Shown one piece after another: positions 49,097 to 57,547 of a stretch of DNA of 64,000 bases. The translations under genes were made by a program, and so were the position numbers. The notes under the pieces are model-generated. The model did not search any database. It was not told where the DNA came from and worked only from the letters and a program-made list of their open reading frames with translations. Numbering within the stretch: position 1 is the first letter of the stretch; every line of letters begins with the position of its first letter. The stretch is from JBBEBE01 sp040882505 (GTDB taxonomy: Bacteria > Bacteroidota > Rhodothermia > Balneolales > Balneolaceae): NCBI GenBank assembly GCA_040882505.1, contig JBBEBE010000012.1, positions 1-64,000 of the forward strand, written 5' to 3'.

Positions 49097-50605
49097 ATGG
49101 TCGATAAGAGTCACGTGCCCCTACAGATATACAACAGTCTGACCCGGAAGAAAGAGGAGTTCATTCCCATTAATCCACCCCATGTGGGTCTTTATGTTTG
49201 TGGACCGACGGTGTATGGGGATCCGCACCTGGGACATGCCAGGGCTGCGATCACATTCGACCTTGTCCATCGATACCTGCTTCAAGTTGGATACAAGGTT
49301 CGATATGTTCGGAACATTACCGATGTCGGGCACCTTGAAAACGAGGAATTGGGTACGGGTGAGGACAAGATTGCCAAGAAAGCCCGTCTGGAGGAACTCG
49401 AGCCGATGGAAGTGGTCCAGTTCTACACCAACCGGTACCATGACGGGATGGATGCTCTCAATTGTCATCGCCCCAGTATTGAGCCGTCGGCAACCGGTCA
49501 CATCATCGAGCAGATCGAACTGGTAGAGAAGATCCAGGCCAATGGCTGGGCATATGAAGTGAATGGAACCGTCTATTTCGATCTGGAGAAGTATGCGAAC
49601 GAGTATGAGTACGGAACACTCTCCGGGAAAGTGCTCGAAGAGCTGCAATCCGGCTCCAGAGATACGGAAGGAATTGACGAGAAACGTCATCCCCATGATT
49701 TTGCACTCTGGAAGCGGGCCGAACCGGGTCACATCATGCGTTGGCGATCGCCGTGGGGAGAAGGGTTTCCGGGTTGGCATGTCGAGTGTTCAACGATGAG
49801 CACCAAGTATCTCGGTGAACGTTTCGACATTCACGGAGGCGGACTGGATCTTCAGTTTCCCCATCACGAAGCGGAGATCGCTCAGTGCCGGAGTGCAAAT
49901 GGTGAAGAACCGGCCAACGTGTGGATGCACAACAACATGGTTACCATTGACGGAGCCAAGATGAGCAAGTCTGCCGGTAACTTTATTACACTTGAGCAGC
50001 TCTTCACGGGAGATCATCCACTCCTTGAAAAAGGATTCGATCCAATGGTGGTCCGATTTCTGATGCTTCAATCTCACTATCGGAGCAAGATCGATTTCTC
50101 CAATGAAGCGCTCCTCTCTGCAGAGCGGGGCTATTTGCGATTAATGGAATCTTTGGAGCTTCTGGATCATATTGAGGCAAGTGACGGAGCTTCCGGGAGT
50201 TCGCTTGAGAAGCGGATATTTGAGGAAAGTCATGCGATTCAAGAAGCATTGGCCGACGATTTCCATACATCTCGAGCTCTCGCTTCCCTGTTTGAACTCT
50301 CTTCAGTGATCAATGGTCTCTATCATGGACAATTGAATCGGAGTGAACTTTCTTTCGACGGACTCCAGACGTTGAAACAGACGTACAGAGAGGTCATACA
50401 CGAGTACATGGGGCTGCGTTCTCCGGTACGTGAAGGGGAAAGTGGACGAGAGGAACTCATTCAGCTTCTGATTGAATTACGGGCACGAGCCCGGGCCAAG
50501 CGGGATTTTGAGACTTCGGATGAAATTCGAAATCGACTTTCTGATTTGGGGATCACGCTCAAAGACGAGAAGAGTGGAAAAACAACCTTCAAAGTGGGGA
50601 GCTGA
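49097..50605 (+). CDS. cysS: Cysteinyl-tRNA synthetase
   Basis: A 502-residue class I synthetase. It has the opening YVCGPTVYGDPHLGHAR (HIGH-type motif with a zinc cysteine), WHVECSTMSTKYLG with further zinc ligands, the KMSKSAGN motif near residue 290 and the C-terminal DALR-type helical domain. Zinc is used to select cysteine. It is the first gene of a tight cluster with yidD and hisI; yidD begins inside its 3' end. Confidence 0.97.
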   Translation: MVDKSHVPLQIYNSLTRKKEEFIPINPPHVGLYVCGPTVYGDPHLGHARAAITFDLVHRYLLQVGYKVRYVRNITDVGHLENEELGTGEDKIAKKARLEELEPMEVVQFYTNRYHDGMDALNCHRPSIEPSATGHIIEQIELVEKIQANGWAYEVNGTVYFDLEKYANEYEYGTLSGKVLEELQSGSRDTEGIDEKRHPHDFALWKRAEPGHIMRWRSPWGEGFPGWHVECSTMSTKYLGERFDIHGGGLDLQFPHHEAEIAQCRSANGEEPANVWMHNNMVTIDGAKMSKSAGNFITLEQLFTGDHPLLEKGFDPMVVRFLMLQSHYRSKIDFSNEALLSAERGYLRLMESLELLDHIEASDGASGSSLEKRIFEESHAIQEALADDFHTSRALASLFELSSVINGLYHGQLNRSELSFDGLQTLKQTYREVIHEYMGLRSPVREGESGREELIQLLIELRARARAKRDFETSDEIRNRLSDLGITLKDEKSGKTTFKVGS

Positions 50606-50876
50606 AAAGATAGCGCGTCTACCCAGGCGACTACTCATTGCTTTGATTCGTGCCTATCAATGGGGGATTTCACCCTGGTTGGGGGCTCACTGCCGGCATA
50701 TACCCACGTGCTCCAATTACTCAATAGAGGCGATTCGTGAATGGGGAATCTTCCGAGGCGGGTGGATGGCAATCCGCCGCATTGGATCTTGTCACCCCTG
50801 GGGATCGGATGGTTACGACCCGGTCCCCAGAAAAGAGAGAAGCAGTGAACCGGAATCAGAATTGGAGGCTCCATGA
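50574..50876 (+). CDS. yidD: Membrane protein insertion efficiency factor YidD
   Basis: A small amphipathic protein that supports YidC-dependent membrane insertion. The conserved core is IRAYQWGISPWLGAHCRHIPTCSNYSIEAI, then GGWMAIRRIGSCHPWGSDGYDPVP, read in two halves around residue 48, with the three family cysteines. The start is uncertain because no ATG lies near; a GTG at 50574, 32 bp inside cysS, would give 100 residues with an unusual basic N-terminus. Its stop overlaps the hisI ATG by four bases. It is normally next to rnpA/yidC; here it is not. Confidence 0.9.
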   Translation: MEKQPSKWGAEKIARLPRRLLIALIRAYQWGISPWLGAHCRHIPTCSNYSIEAIREWGIFRGGWMAIRRIGSCHPWGSDGYDPVPRKERSSEPESELEAP

Positions 50877-51319
50877 GTCAAGTAACTCTACATGAACGGG
50901 GAGATACAGAGGAGGTGGAACTGGGTCGGAAATTTGAACCGGCGTTTGACCGGAACGGACTCATTCCATGTCTTGCAGTCGATCATCAAAGTGGGGAAAT
51001 TCTGATGATGGCCTGGATGAACCGTCCGGCACTGGAGCAGACCCTGGAAACCGGACTGGCAACGTACTACAGTCGAAGCAGAGACCGGATTTGGGTCAAG
51101 GGGGAGTCCTCCGGGAGACAACAGATTGTTCAGGAGATCTGGGTCGACTGTGACCAGGATGTGCTTCAACTTCGGGTTCGAATGGAGAAAGAAGGAGCCT
51201 GTCATCAGGGGTACCGTAGCTGCTTTTACAGAAAGATTGCGTCGATCGAAAAAGGAGAGCTGGAATTCCAAAAAGAAGAGCCTCTCTTTGATCCAAAAAA
51301 GGTCTATCGTACGAGCTGA
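50873..51319 (+). CDS. hisI: Phosphoribosyl-AMP cyclohydrolase
   Basis: Catalyses the third step of histidine synthesis, opening the purine ring of PR-AMP. The 148-residue stand-alone HisI (no HisE fusion) has DRNGLIPCLAVDHQSGEILMMAWMN, ATYYSRSRDRIWVKGESSG, the metal site WVDCDQDVL and GACHQGYRSCFYR with the zinc cysteine. There are no other his genes in the window, so it is detached from any his operon. It overlaps yidD by four bases. Confidence 0.95.
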   Translation: MSQVTLHERGDTEEVELGRKFEPAFDRNGLIPCLAVDHQSGEILMMAWMNRPALEQTLETGLATYYSRSRDRIWVKGESSGRQQIVQEIWVDCDQDVLQLRVRMEKEGACHQGYRSCFYRKIASIEKGELEFQKEEPLFDPKKVYRTS

Positions 51320-51399
51320 ATCCTGGCTATTCTTTCGTAAATGTTGCTTCCTGATCCCGTGAATACGAACAATCTTGAACACAATTCAGAGTTTTCGAA

Positions 51400-52119
51400 A
51401 TGAAACAGAAGATACAAGAGGTCTATCCAAACGCGACAACCCGTGAAGCGATCTCCAACGAGATCCTGGAATCACTCTCTGCACACGGCCGGTTCGACCC
51501 GGAACGGACACTTTGGGCGACATCGGACTGTAGTGACGAAGTCAATCGATCGACAGCCAGATTTCAGAAAGAGCTTCACATTGACAATGCGTTTCAGCTG
51601 GGTGGGTTGGCTGGATACCCCTTCACAGGAGAAACCGGGTTCCGGGCGTTCGCATCCCACATTCCGGAAAACGGAGCGGCCATTCTTCTCTACGGGCCGC
51701 ACATCGGTATTTCAAAGGCCGGTCGTGTGGGCTTTATGAAACGAATTGGGCAGAACCAGGAGACGACCTGTTGCGGTGCCCTTCACGGTACGTTGAGCCG
51801 GTTTTCCAGTGGAGAAGCGACCCTTCCCGACCCCGATATGGATCACCAGATGTGGTATATTGCCAATGCACTACAGGATCAAAAAGAGGAGATCCTCTCT
51901 GGATCCTCACCCATTGTCCAGATTACGGATCAGATGTACCGATTGATTGACGAAGGGATGGATCGTCTCTTGACATCTGCACATGATGCATTCGGTGAGG
52001 CAAATGTAGCCCTCGTCGGCGGGATCTTCATTAATCGGGATCATGGAGATGAAGATTGGTTCGATCTGCGTCGATTCGATGTGGTGGCACCTGACGGATC
52101 CCGGACGAATTTGAAATAA
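51400..52119 (+). CDS. LCIB-like (theta-class) carbonic anhydrase family protein
   Basis: A 239-residue soluble protein of the LCIB/LCIC family first known from algae, whose active members are theta-class zinc carbonic anhydrases interconverting CO2 and bicarbonate. The family signatures are clear: a zinc cysteine C44 followed by D46 in ATSDCSDEVNR, AFQLGGLAGYPFTGETGF, the zinc histidine H87 in FASHIPENG, YGPHIGISKAGRVG, and CCGA (C124-C125). The zinc ligands are therefore present. It lacks a signal peptide and no carboxysome genes are near. There is no convincing Shine-Dalgarno before the ATG at 51400. Activity is inferred. Confidence 0.83.
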   Translation: MKQKIQEVYPNATTREAISNEILESLSAHGRFDPERTLWATSDCSDEVNRSTARFQKELHIDNAFQLGGLAGYPFTGETGFRAFASHIPENGAAILLYGPHIGISKAGRVGFMKRIGQNQETTCCGALHGTLSRFSSGEATLPDPDMDHQMWYIANALQDQKEEILSGSSPIVQITDQMYRLIDEGMDRLLTSAHDAFGEANVALVGGIFINRDHGDEDWFDLRRFDVVAPDGSRTNLK

Positions 52120-52168
52120 GAATCCATTCTGTACTCTGAACCAACCATTCACCGAGAAGAGAACCATT

Positions 52169-52609
52169 TTGTCAGACTCACCCAACAACATCTCAATATG
52201 GGACCGATTCGGGATCGGAGTCTCCGTTGTATGTGCCATTCATTGCCTTCTATTCCCGGTTGTGGTCGCCCTCCTTCCGGTCTGGCCCGCTTTGGGCGGT
52301 CACTACCACTGGGTTCATCCTCTCTTTCTCATTCTCATCCTTCCAACCGTTTTTTATGCTGCACGACGTAGTCACTATGATCGAAAGATTCTTCGCTGGC
52401 TCCTGGGCGGACTTCTGCTCGTGACCGTTGGTTGGGTGGCGGGTCATCTGCTTCATTGGTATCGAGTCGAACCGCTTTTGACACTACTGGGAAGTGTAGC
52501 TCTGGTATGGGGGCACTGGAAAAATTACCGTCACCACCAGGCCTGCACGAACCGAAGTCACCACCACCATCCGGTTGCAGAAGAGATTCTTGGAGAGTCC
52601 GACAGCTGA
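52169..52609 (+). CDS. MerC-domain membrane protein with His-rich tail
   Basis: A 146-residue, four-helix membrane protein. CAIHCLLFPVVVALLP (C22, C26) is the metal-binding Cys pair and helix of the MerC family, mercury or metal uptake proteins often found singly in marine bacteria. The C-terminus is cytosolic and rich in histidine (GHWKNYRHHQACTNRSHHHHP), which would suit metal binding. The start is a TTG at 52169, giving MSDSPNNIS, with GAGAAGAG upstream; no in-frame ATG is close. No mer operon genes lie nearby, so a general metal or transport function is as likely as mercury resistance. Confidence 0.83.
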   Translation: MSDSPNNISIWDRFGIGVSVVCAIHCLLFPVVVALLPVWPALGGHYHWVHPLFLILILPTVFYAARRSHYDRKILRWLLGGLLLVTVGWVAGHLLHWYRVEPLLTLLGSVALVWGHWKNYRHHQACTNRSHHHHPVAEEILGESDS

Positions 52610-52625
52610 CTGGAACCCTTTTCAC

Positions 52626-52880
52626 TCACTCCTTCGTGAGCGGCAGAAGGATGATATCTTCAAAATCGAGATCCAATTCGGACAGAACCGGTTCGGCAAT
52701 CTCGGCGATTTCGTCATGGCTGTATTCGTGAAGACCTTCCAGTTCGATGTAGAGCTGATTGTGCACTTCGTCGACATAGGTACGTGCATCGGTCGATTCA
52801 AAAAGATCTTTCAACGTCTGGGTCAGAAAATCGACATCTTCTTGCCATGCCGTATATTCCGATTCGTTCGGTTCACTCAT
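52626..52880 (-). CDS. Small acidic protein of unknown function
   Basis: An 84-residue, strongly acidic soluble protein from the ATG at 52880 (MSEPNESEYTAWQED). It has a likely helix (VDFLTQTLKDLFESTDARTYVDEV), a strand QLYIELEGL, a helix HDEIAEIAEPVLSEL and a final strand DFEDIILLPLT. No cysteines and no membrane segment. I do not recognise the family; it may be an immunity- or adaptor-like small fold. It is convergent with merC, with 16 bp between stops, and diverges from anmK. Confidence 0.7.
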   Translation of the reverse strand: MSEPNESEYTAWQEDVDFLTQTLKDLFESTDARTYVDEVHNQLYIELEGLHEYSHDEIAEIAEPVLSELDLDFEDIILLPLTKE

Positions 52881-52990
52881 AATGATTGGGTCCTCAGGTT
52901 GGTACAACTGCAAGACGGGTGGAACCGATCTTCCGGGTCCGCGATCAAGTCCTTGTTTACAGAACGCGAAAAATAAAGAAAAGCACTGCG

Positions 52991-54172
52991 ATGAACCAAT
53001 GGATCGATCAGATTTGGAAACGGGCTTCGGCTGCGGAACGAACGGTTCTGGGTGCGATTAGTGGAACATCCATGGATGGGGTCGATTTGGCCCTCTGCAG
53101 GATTCGTGGCGCCGGTTCACAAACCGAACTGGACATCCTGCACTACGCCGAAAAAGAGATCCCCCCTCAGGTTCTGCTCCCACTGAGAGAGGCGGCATTC
53201 CTGCCGACCACGACCGTTGAGACGATGGTCGGACTGGAGGTTCAGTTGAGCCGGGCGTGGAGTCACCTCATCACGGAGATGTTGAATGATTGGGACGTCG
53301 ATCCGTCGACTGTGGATCTGATCGGAAGTCACGGGCAGACGCTTTTTCACCGACCGGATCGAGAGGGGGATACCGATGCAACCATCCAGTTGGTCGATGG
53401 AGACCGATTGACTCGTGCCATCGGAATCCCGGTTATCCATGACTTTCGGCAAGCGATGATTGCAGCCGGTACAGAAGGTGCGCCGTTGGCTCCATTGGGG
53501 GAGTCCCTGCTCTATCGCCATTCGACAGAGCCCCGAATACTACTGAATTTGGGAGGGATCGGGAATGTGACCCTCTTGCCGGCCGGAGAGATCGGGTCGG
53601 GTGCGGCCCCCATTCCGTTTGCAACCGACACAGGTCCGGCCAATACATTGATCGACGAAGCCGTCCGTCGACTCTATCCCGGGAGATCGTATGACAAGGA
53701 TGGGGCATTGGCTCGCCGAGGAACGGTCATCCCGGCCCTGTTGGAGAGATTGGAGGCTCACCCTTTTTTCACGGAACCGACTCCAAAATCGACTGGACAG
53801 GAACAGTTTCACTGGTCGTGGGTTCATCAAAATGTATTGGAACTTTCACTGGATCCGGCTACTCACGATCTGCTTGCAACATTAACCGAATTGACTGCCC
53901 GGACGGTGTTACTAACGATACCATCGGATTGGCGTCGTCGAGTGAAGGACCTCTACATCGGGGGTGGCGGATGGAAGAATCGGTACTTGATAGAGCGATT
54001 GGAAGCGAATTGGCCAGGTGTTCGTTGCAAAAGCATTCAGGAGGCAGGGGTTGAACCGGAGTCCAAGGAAGCCGCACTCTTCGCGCTTCTTGCAAACGAA
54101 CGGATTTCCGGTCCCGGATGGGTCACCTCGGAGGGAGTGCATGTCACACCGGGGAAAATTTCGCTTCCCTGA
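52991..54172 (+). CDS. anmK: Anhydro-N-acetylmuramic acid kinase
   Basis: A 393-residue ASKHA-fold kinase that phosphorylates and opens 1,6-anhydro-MurNAc for recycling of cell-wall fragments. Visible motifs are GAISGTSMDGVDLALC (phosphate 1), GSHGQTLFHRP, VIHDFRQAMIAAGTEGAPL, LNLGGIGNVT, FATDTGPANTLID and the C-terminal GGGGWKN...PESKEAALFALLANE. I use the ATG at 52991 (MNQWIDQIW). No murQ or nagZ is near. Confidence 0.94.
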   Translation: MNQWIDQIWKRASAAERTVLGAISGTSMDGVDLALCRIRGAGSQTELDILHYAEKEIPPQVLLPLREAAFLPTTTVETMVGLEVQLSRAWSHLITEMLNDWDVDPSTVDLIGSHGQTLFHRPDREGDTDATIQLVDGDRLTRAIGIPVIHDFRQAMIAAGTEGAPLAPLGESLLYRHSTEPRILLNLGGIGNVTLLPAGEIGSGAAPIPFATDTGPANTLIDEAVRRLYPGRSYDKDGALARRGTVIPALLERLEAHPFFTEPTPKSTGQEQFHWSWVHQNVLELSLDPATHDLLATLTELTARTVLLTIPSDWRRRVKDLYIGGGGWKNRYLIERLEANWPGVRCKSIQEAGVEPESKEAALFALLANERISGPGWVTSEGVHVTPGKISLP

Positions 54173-54214
54173 CAGAAGAAAGACACGTCCACATTTGAAT
54201 CGCAGGAAGAAGTC

Positions 54215-55414
54215 ATGAAGCGAAAGGAGAGCAGAAACGCTGCATTTTTCAACCATTTGGCACAGACAAGTGACAAGCCGATGGGCTTGGAGATCGAGTA
54301 TGCATCCGGTTGCCATCTGGTAACCAAAGATGGCAACCGGTATTTGGATATGATTTCCGGTATCGCGGTCAGTTCACTGGGACACGGACATCCGGATGTG
54401 CTCAAAGCGATCCACGATCAGGTGGATCGCCATCTTCACGTCATGGTCTATGGTGAATTTATTCAGGATCCACAGGTGCGTCTGGTTCGCAGGCTTGCCT
54501 CCTTTCTCCCCGAGACGCTTTCTCAGATCTACCTGGTCAACAGTGGAACCGAGGCAAATGAAGGGGCTCTCAAACTGGCGAAGAAGAGTACGGGAAGAAC
54601 CGGATTGGTGTCGTTTAACCATAGTTACCACGGGGATACACACGGTTCACTGAGCGTGACCGGAAGGGCGATCTATCGGGATCCCTACAAACCGCTCCTT
54701 CCGAACGTTACGTTTCTGGACTTCAACTCATTGGAAGATCTGTCCCGAATCGACGAGACCACGGCAGCTGTCATTCTTGAACCGATTCAGGGAGAGGGAG
54801 GGGTCATTCCGGCCGATTCATCCTGGCTTCGGGCTGTTCGGGAACGGTGCGATCGTACCGGAGCCTGTCTCATTTTTGACGAGATCCAGACCGGGTACGG
54901 TCGGACGGGGACACTTTTTGCGTTTGAAGGGTACGGAGTCATACCGGATATCCTGACCATGGCAAAAGCATTGGGAGGAGGAATGCCGATCGGTGCATTT
55001 GCTGCATCTTCGGATCGGTTTCGTCACTTTCGACAAGATCCACCATTGAGTCATGTGACGACATTTGGTGGACATCCGGTCAGCGCCGCCGCCGCCGATG
55101 CAGCCCTGAAGGCACTGCTGGAGGGGAATTGGATGGTACGTGCCCGCGATATTGAAGATCTGATTCGCAAACGACTCCAGGGAGAGGGCATTCGGGAGGT
55201 TCGGGGAAGAGGTGCCATGCTCGGACTGGAACTCGAGAGTGCCGATCTCACTGAACGGGTTGTCCAACATGGATTCGAAAATGGACTGCTGTTGGGGTGG
55301 ACTCTCCATTCGAACACGTTGATCCGGATCGCCCCTCCATTGGTGATAACAGACGAAGAGCTGCATTTTGCATGTGATGTGATTCTGGCCGGTATTCACC
55401 GTTTTCGGCACTGA
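54215..55414 (+). CDS. Class III aminotransferase, acetylornithine/ornithine-type
   Basis: A 399-residue PLP-dependent aminotransferase of the ArgD/RocD group. It shows YLDMISGIAVSSLGHGHPDVLKAI, VNSGTEANEGALKLA, HSYHGDTHGS, the PLP aspartate in CLIFDEIQTGYGRTG, the Schiff-base lysine in MAKALGGGMPIGAF, and VTTFGGHPVSAAAADA. AGGAAG lies 6 nt before the ATG. The family covers several substrates (acetylornithine, ornithine, others); no arginine genes are nearby, so I do not assign one. The next genes are a thioredoxin-like protein and pdxH, which makes PLP for this enzyme class. Confidence 0.9.
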   Translation: MKRKESRNAAFFNHLAQTSDKPMGLEIEYASGCHLVTKDGNRYLDMISGIAVSSLGHGHPDVLKAIHDQVDRHLHVMVYGEFIQDPQVRLVRRLASFLPETLSQIYLVNSGTEANEGALKLAKKSTGRTGLVSFNHSYHGDTHGSLSVTGRAIYRDPYKPLLPNVTFLDFNSLEDLSRIDETTAAVILEPIQGEGGVIPADSSWLRAVRERCDRTGACLIFDEIQTGYGRTGTLFAFEGYGVIPDILTMAKALGGGMPIGAFAASSDRFRHFRQDPPLSHVTTFGGHPVSAAAADAALKALLEGNWMVRARDIEDLIRKRLQGEGIREVRGRGAMLGLELESADLTERVVQHGFENGLLLGWTLHSNTLIRIAPPLVITDEELHFACDVILAGIHRFRH

Positions 55415-55479
55415 TACCGGTTCGTTGGCTTCAAGAAGTCGTTCCGAATGCCTACCTTTCCGTTTCGGAATCAATCCCA

Positions 55480-56088
55480 ATGAACCCGGATCATCCCATG
55501 GCAGCCGTACCTTCTACGATGCTCGAACTCGGAACCCGTGCACCAAAATTTTCACTCAATGACACCGTGAGTGGACAACATCAAACCCTGGAAGATATTC
55601 GCGGAGAGAATGCGACCCTTCTTGCATTCATCTGCAATCACTGTCCATACGTAAAACTTCTCAAAGAGGAGCTCGTTCGTGTTGGTCAAGACTACATGGA
55701 TCGGGGAGTGGGAATGGCAGCAATCAGCTCGAATGATGCCGACCAGTATCCGGAAGATGGTCCCGAAGCGATGCGGGAAGATGCTCTCCGCTTGCAGTAT
55801 CCCTTTCCGTATCTTTGGGACGAAGATCAATCGGCTGCCAAAGCGTATCGAGCCGCTTGTACTCCCGACTTTTTTCTCTTCGATGCAGATTTGAAATTGA
55901 TCTATCGTGGCCGATTTGATGCTGCCCGACCCGGCAATGGAATTCCGGTTACCGGCCGTGACTTGCGTGTCGCGATGGATGCAGTTTTAGCAGGAAAACC
56001 GGTATCGGACGAGCAGATTCCAAGCATCGGTTGCAACATCAAGTGGAAGAGTGGACAGGAGCCGGAATACCATGGGAAAAATGGATGA
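55480..56088 (+). CDS. Thioredoxin-fold (AhpC/TSA-type) protein with CNHC motif
   Basis: A 202-residue thioredoxin-fold protein. The redox motif is C52-N-H-C55 in FICNHCPYVKLLKEEL, the form seen in the thioredoxin-family proteins with ACxHCPY-type sites, and a cis-proline region lies in ACTPDFFLFDADLKLIYRGRFDAARPGNG. The protein appears cytosolic. The start ATG at 55480 has no clear ribosome site. pdxH begins 17 bp before its stop, so the two are coupled. Confidence 0.87.
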   Translation: MNPDHPMAAVPSTMLELGTRAPKFSLNDTVSGQHQTLEDIRGENATLLAFICNHCPYVKLLKEELVRVGQDYMDRGVGMAAISSNDADQYPEDGPEAMREDALRLQYPFPYLWDEDQSAAKAYRAACTPDFFLFDADLKLIYRGRFDAARPGNGIPVTGRDLRVAMDAVLAGKPVSDEQIPSIGCNIKWKSGQEPEYHGKNG

Positions 56089-56737
56089 TCCGAAGCGAGT
56101 TGATCTGGCCGGCCTCAGAGAGCGGTATACACGTGGCGGCCTCCTGGAACAGGATCTGCCGGAGAATCCGCTCCAACTGTTCCGTCAATGGATTGAGGAG
56201 GCGGTGAAAGCCTCTGTTGCCGAATCCAATGCAATGAGTCTGTCGACGGTCAAGCCCGATGGGACACCGGATGCTCGAATGGTACTTCTCAAAGGAATTG
56301 AAGACGGATCTCTTCTCTTTTTTACCAACTATGATAGCGAGAAGTCGATGGATTTGGAGAAACATCCACACGCTGCCGGGTGTATGTGGTGGCCCGAATT
56401 GGAGCGTCAAATTCGTTTTGTCGGGCCCGTCGAGAAACTTGCGAGGACCGATAGTGAGGAGTATTTCGCACGTCGGCCTCGAGAGAGCCAGATCGGGGCA
56501 TGGGCATCCAGACAGAGCAAGCCCATTGAAAGCAGGGACGTGTTGCAGCGTCGAGTAGAAGAGATGGAGAAGCGGTTTGAAGGTTCAGAGGTTCCGTGTC
56601 CCGAACAATGGGGCGGGTATCGAATTCTTGCCCGTCGGTTCGAATTTTGGCAGGGGAGACCCGGCCGACTTCACGACCGGATCCGTTACCTCTTGCGACA
56701 GGATGCTCGATGGAAATTTGAACGTCTCTCCCCCTGA
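56072..56737 (+). CDS. pdxH: Pyridoxamine 5'-phosphate oxidase
   Basis: An FMN enzyme that makes PLP from pyridoxamine or pyridoxine phosphate. The 221-residue protein has DLPENPLQLFRQWIEEAVKA, AMSLSTVKPDGTPDARMVLLKG, FFTNYDSEKSMDLEKHP, SRPRESQIGAWASRQS-type ESQIGAWASRQS, and the C-terminal WGGYRILARRFEFWQGRPGRLHDRIRY with a shortened RLSP end. I use the ATG at 56072, which has AGGAG 9 nt upstream in the overlap with the thioredoxin-like gene; a GTG at 56051 is the longer alternative. trmB starts 2 bp after its stop. Confidence 0.96.
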   Translation: MGKMDDPKRVDLAGLRERYTRGGLLEQDLPENPLQLFRQWIEEAVKASVAESNAMSLSTVKPDGTPDARMVLLKGIEDGSLLFFTNYDSEKSMDLEKHPHAAGCMWWPELERQIRFVGPVEKLARTDSEEYFARRPRESQIGAWASRQSKPIESRDVLQRRVEEMEKRFEGSEVPCPEQWGGYRILARRFEFWQGRPGRLHDRIRYLLRQDARWKFERLSP

Positions 56738-56739
56738 TT

Positions 56740-57396
56740 ATGCCCGGGAAACTGGAGAAGTTTGCAGATAATCGACGATTTCCCAATTTGCTGGAGTATG
56801 GAGATTTGAAGGAGAATCGGCTGGAGAACCCGAAAGGACGTTGGCGGGAATGTTTTGGTCGAAATGGCCGACTTGTCATGGAGTTGGCTTGCGGGAAGGG
56901 GGATTTCACACTCGGTTATGCCGAACAACATCCCGAAGAGATGGTACTCGGGGTAGACATCAAGGGCGCCAGACTTTGGGACGGAGCCCGACGCGCCTTG
57001 AAACGGGATCTTGTCAATGTGCTTTTTTTTCGAGCGTACATCGAACAGCTGGAAACCTATGTAGCGCCCGGTGAGCTGGACGAAATCTGGATCACCTTCC
57101 CGGATCCGTTTCCCAAGCGAAGACAGGAGAAAAAACGATTGGTCTCTCCCCGGTTTTTGCGATTGTACCGGCATTTGTTGGTCCCGGGCGGGGAGGTTCA
57201 TCTTAAAACCGATTCTGCTCTGCTTTGGCGCTATGCTCTGCAGACGATTCCGGCAGTGGGTGGCAACTATTGCCGAAGGGTAGAAGATCTCTATTCGGAT
57301 GCAGCGGACGATCCCATACTCACCATTCAAACTTCCTTCGAACGGCAACATTTGCGGGATGGTAAAACGATTCGTTACCTGCGGTTCCGCCCTTGA
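56740..57396 (+). CDS. trmB: tRNA (guanosine(46)-N7)-methyltransferase
   Basis: A 218-residue SAM-dependent methyltransferase that modifies G46 in the variable loop of tRNAs. It contains MELACGKGDFTLGYAEQHPEEMVLGVDIKGARLW (SAM-binding motif I and the following acid), read as LACGKGDF and VLGVDIKGARL, then WITFPDPFPKRRQEKKRLVSPRFL, the TrmB signature. It starts 2 bp after pdxH in the same operon. Confidence 0.96.
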   Translation: MPGKLEKFADNRRFPNLLEYGDLKENRLENPKGRWRECFGRNGRLVMELACGKGDFTLGYAEQHPEEMVLGVDIKGARLWDGARRALKRDLVNVLFFRAYIEQLETYVAPGELDEIWITFPDPFPKRRQEKKRLVSPRFLRLYRHLLVPGGEVHLKTDSALLWRYALQTIPAVGGNYCRRVEDLYSDAADDPILTIQTSFERQHLRDGKTIRYLRFRP

Positions 57397-57547
57397 AGGG
57401 AAGCAGAAAGTCCCCGGCCATTCGTTGCATAATCGGTGCAATTTGATAACTTGAGACAAGAGATTGATCAAGAGTGGGGCTCTGAACGAATCCGGATTTC
57501 GGGCCCGCCGGAAAGGCAATACCGGAAAGGCAACAAGGGAGATCAAC

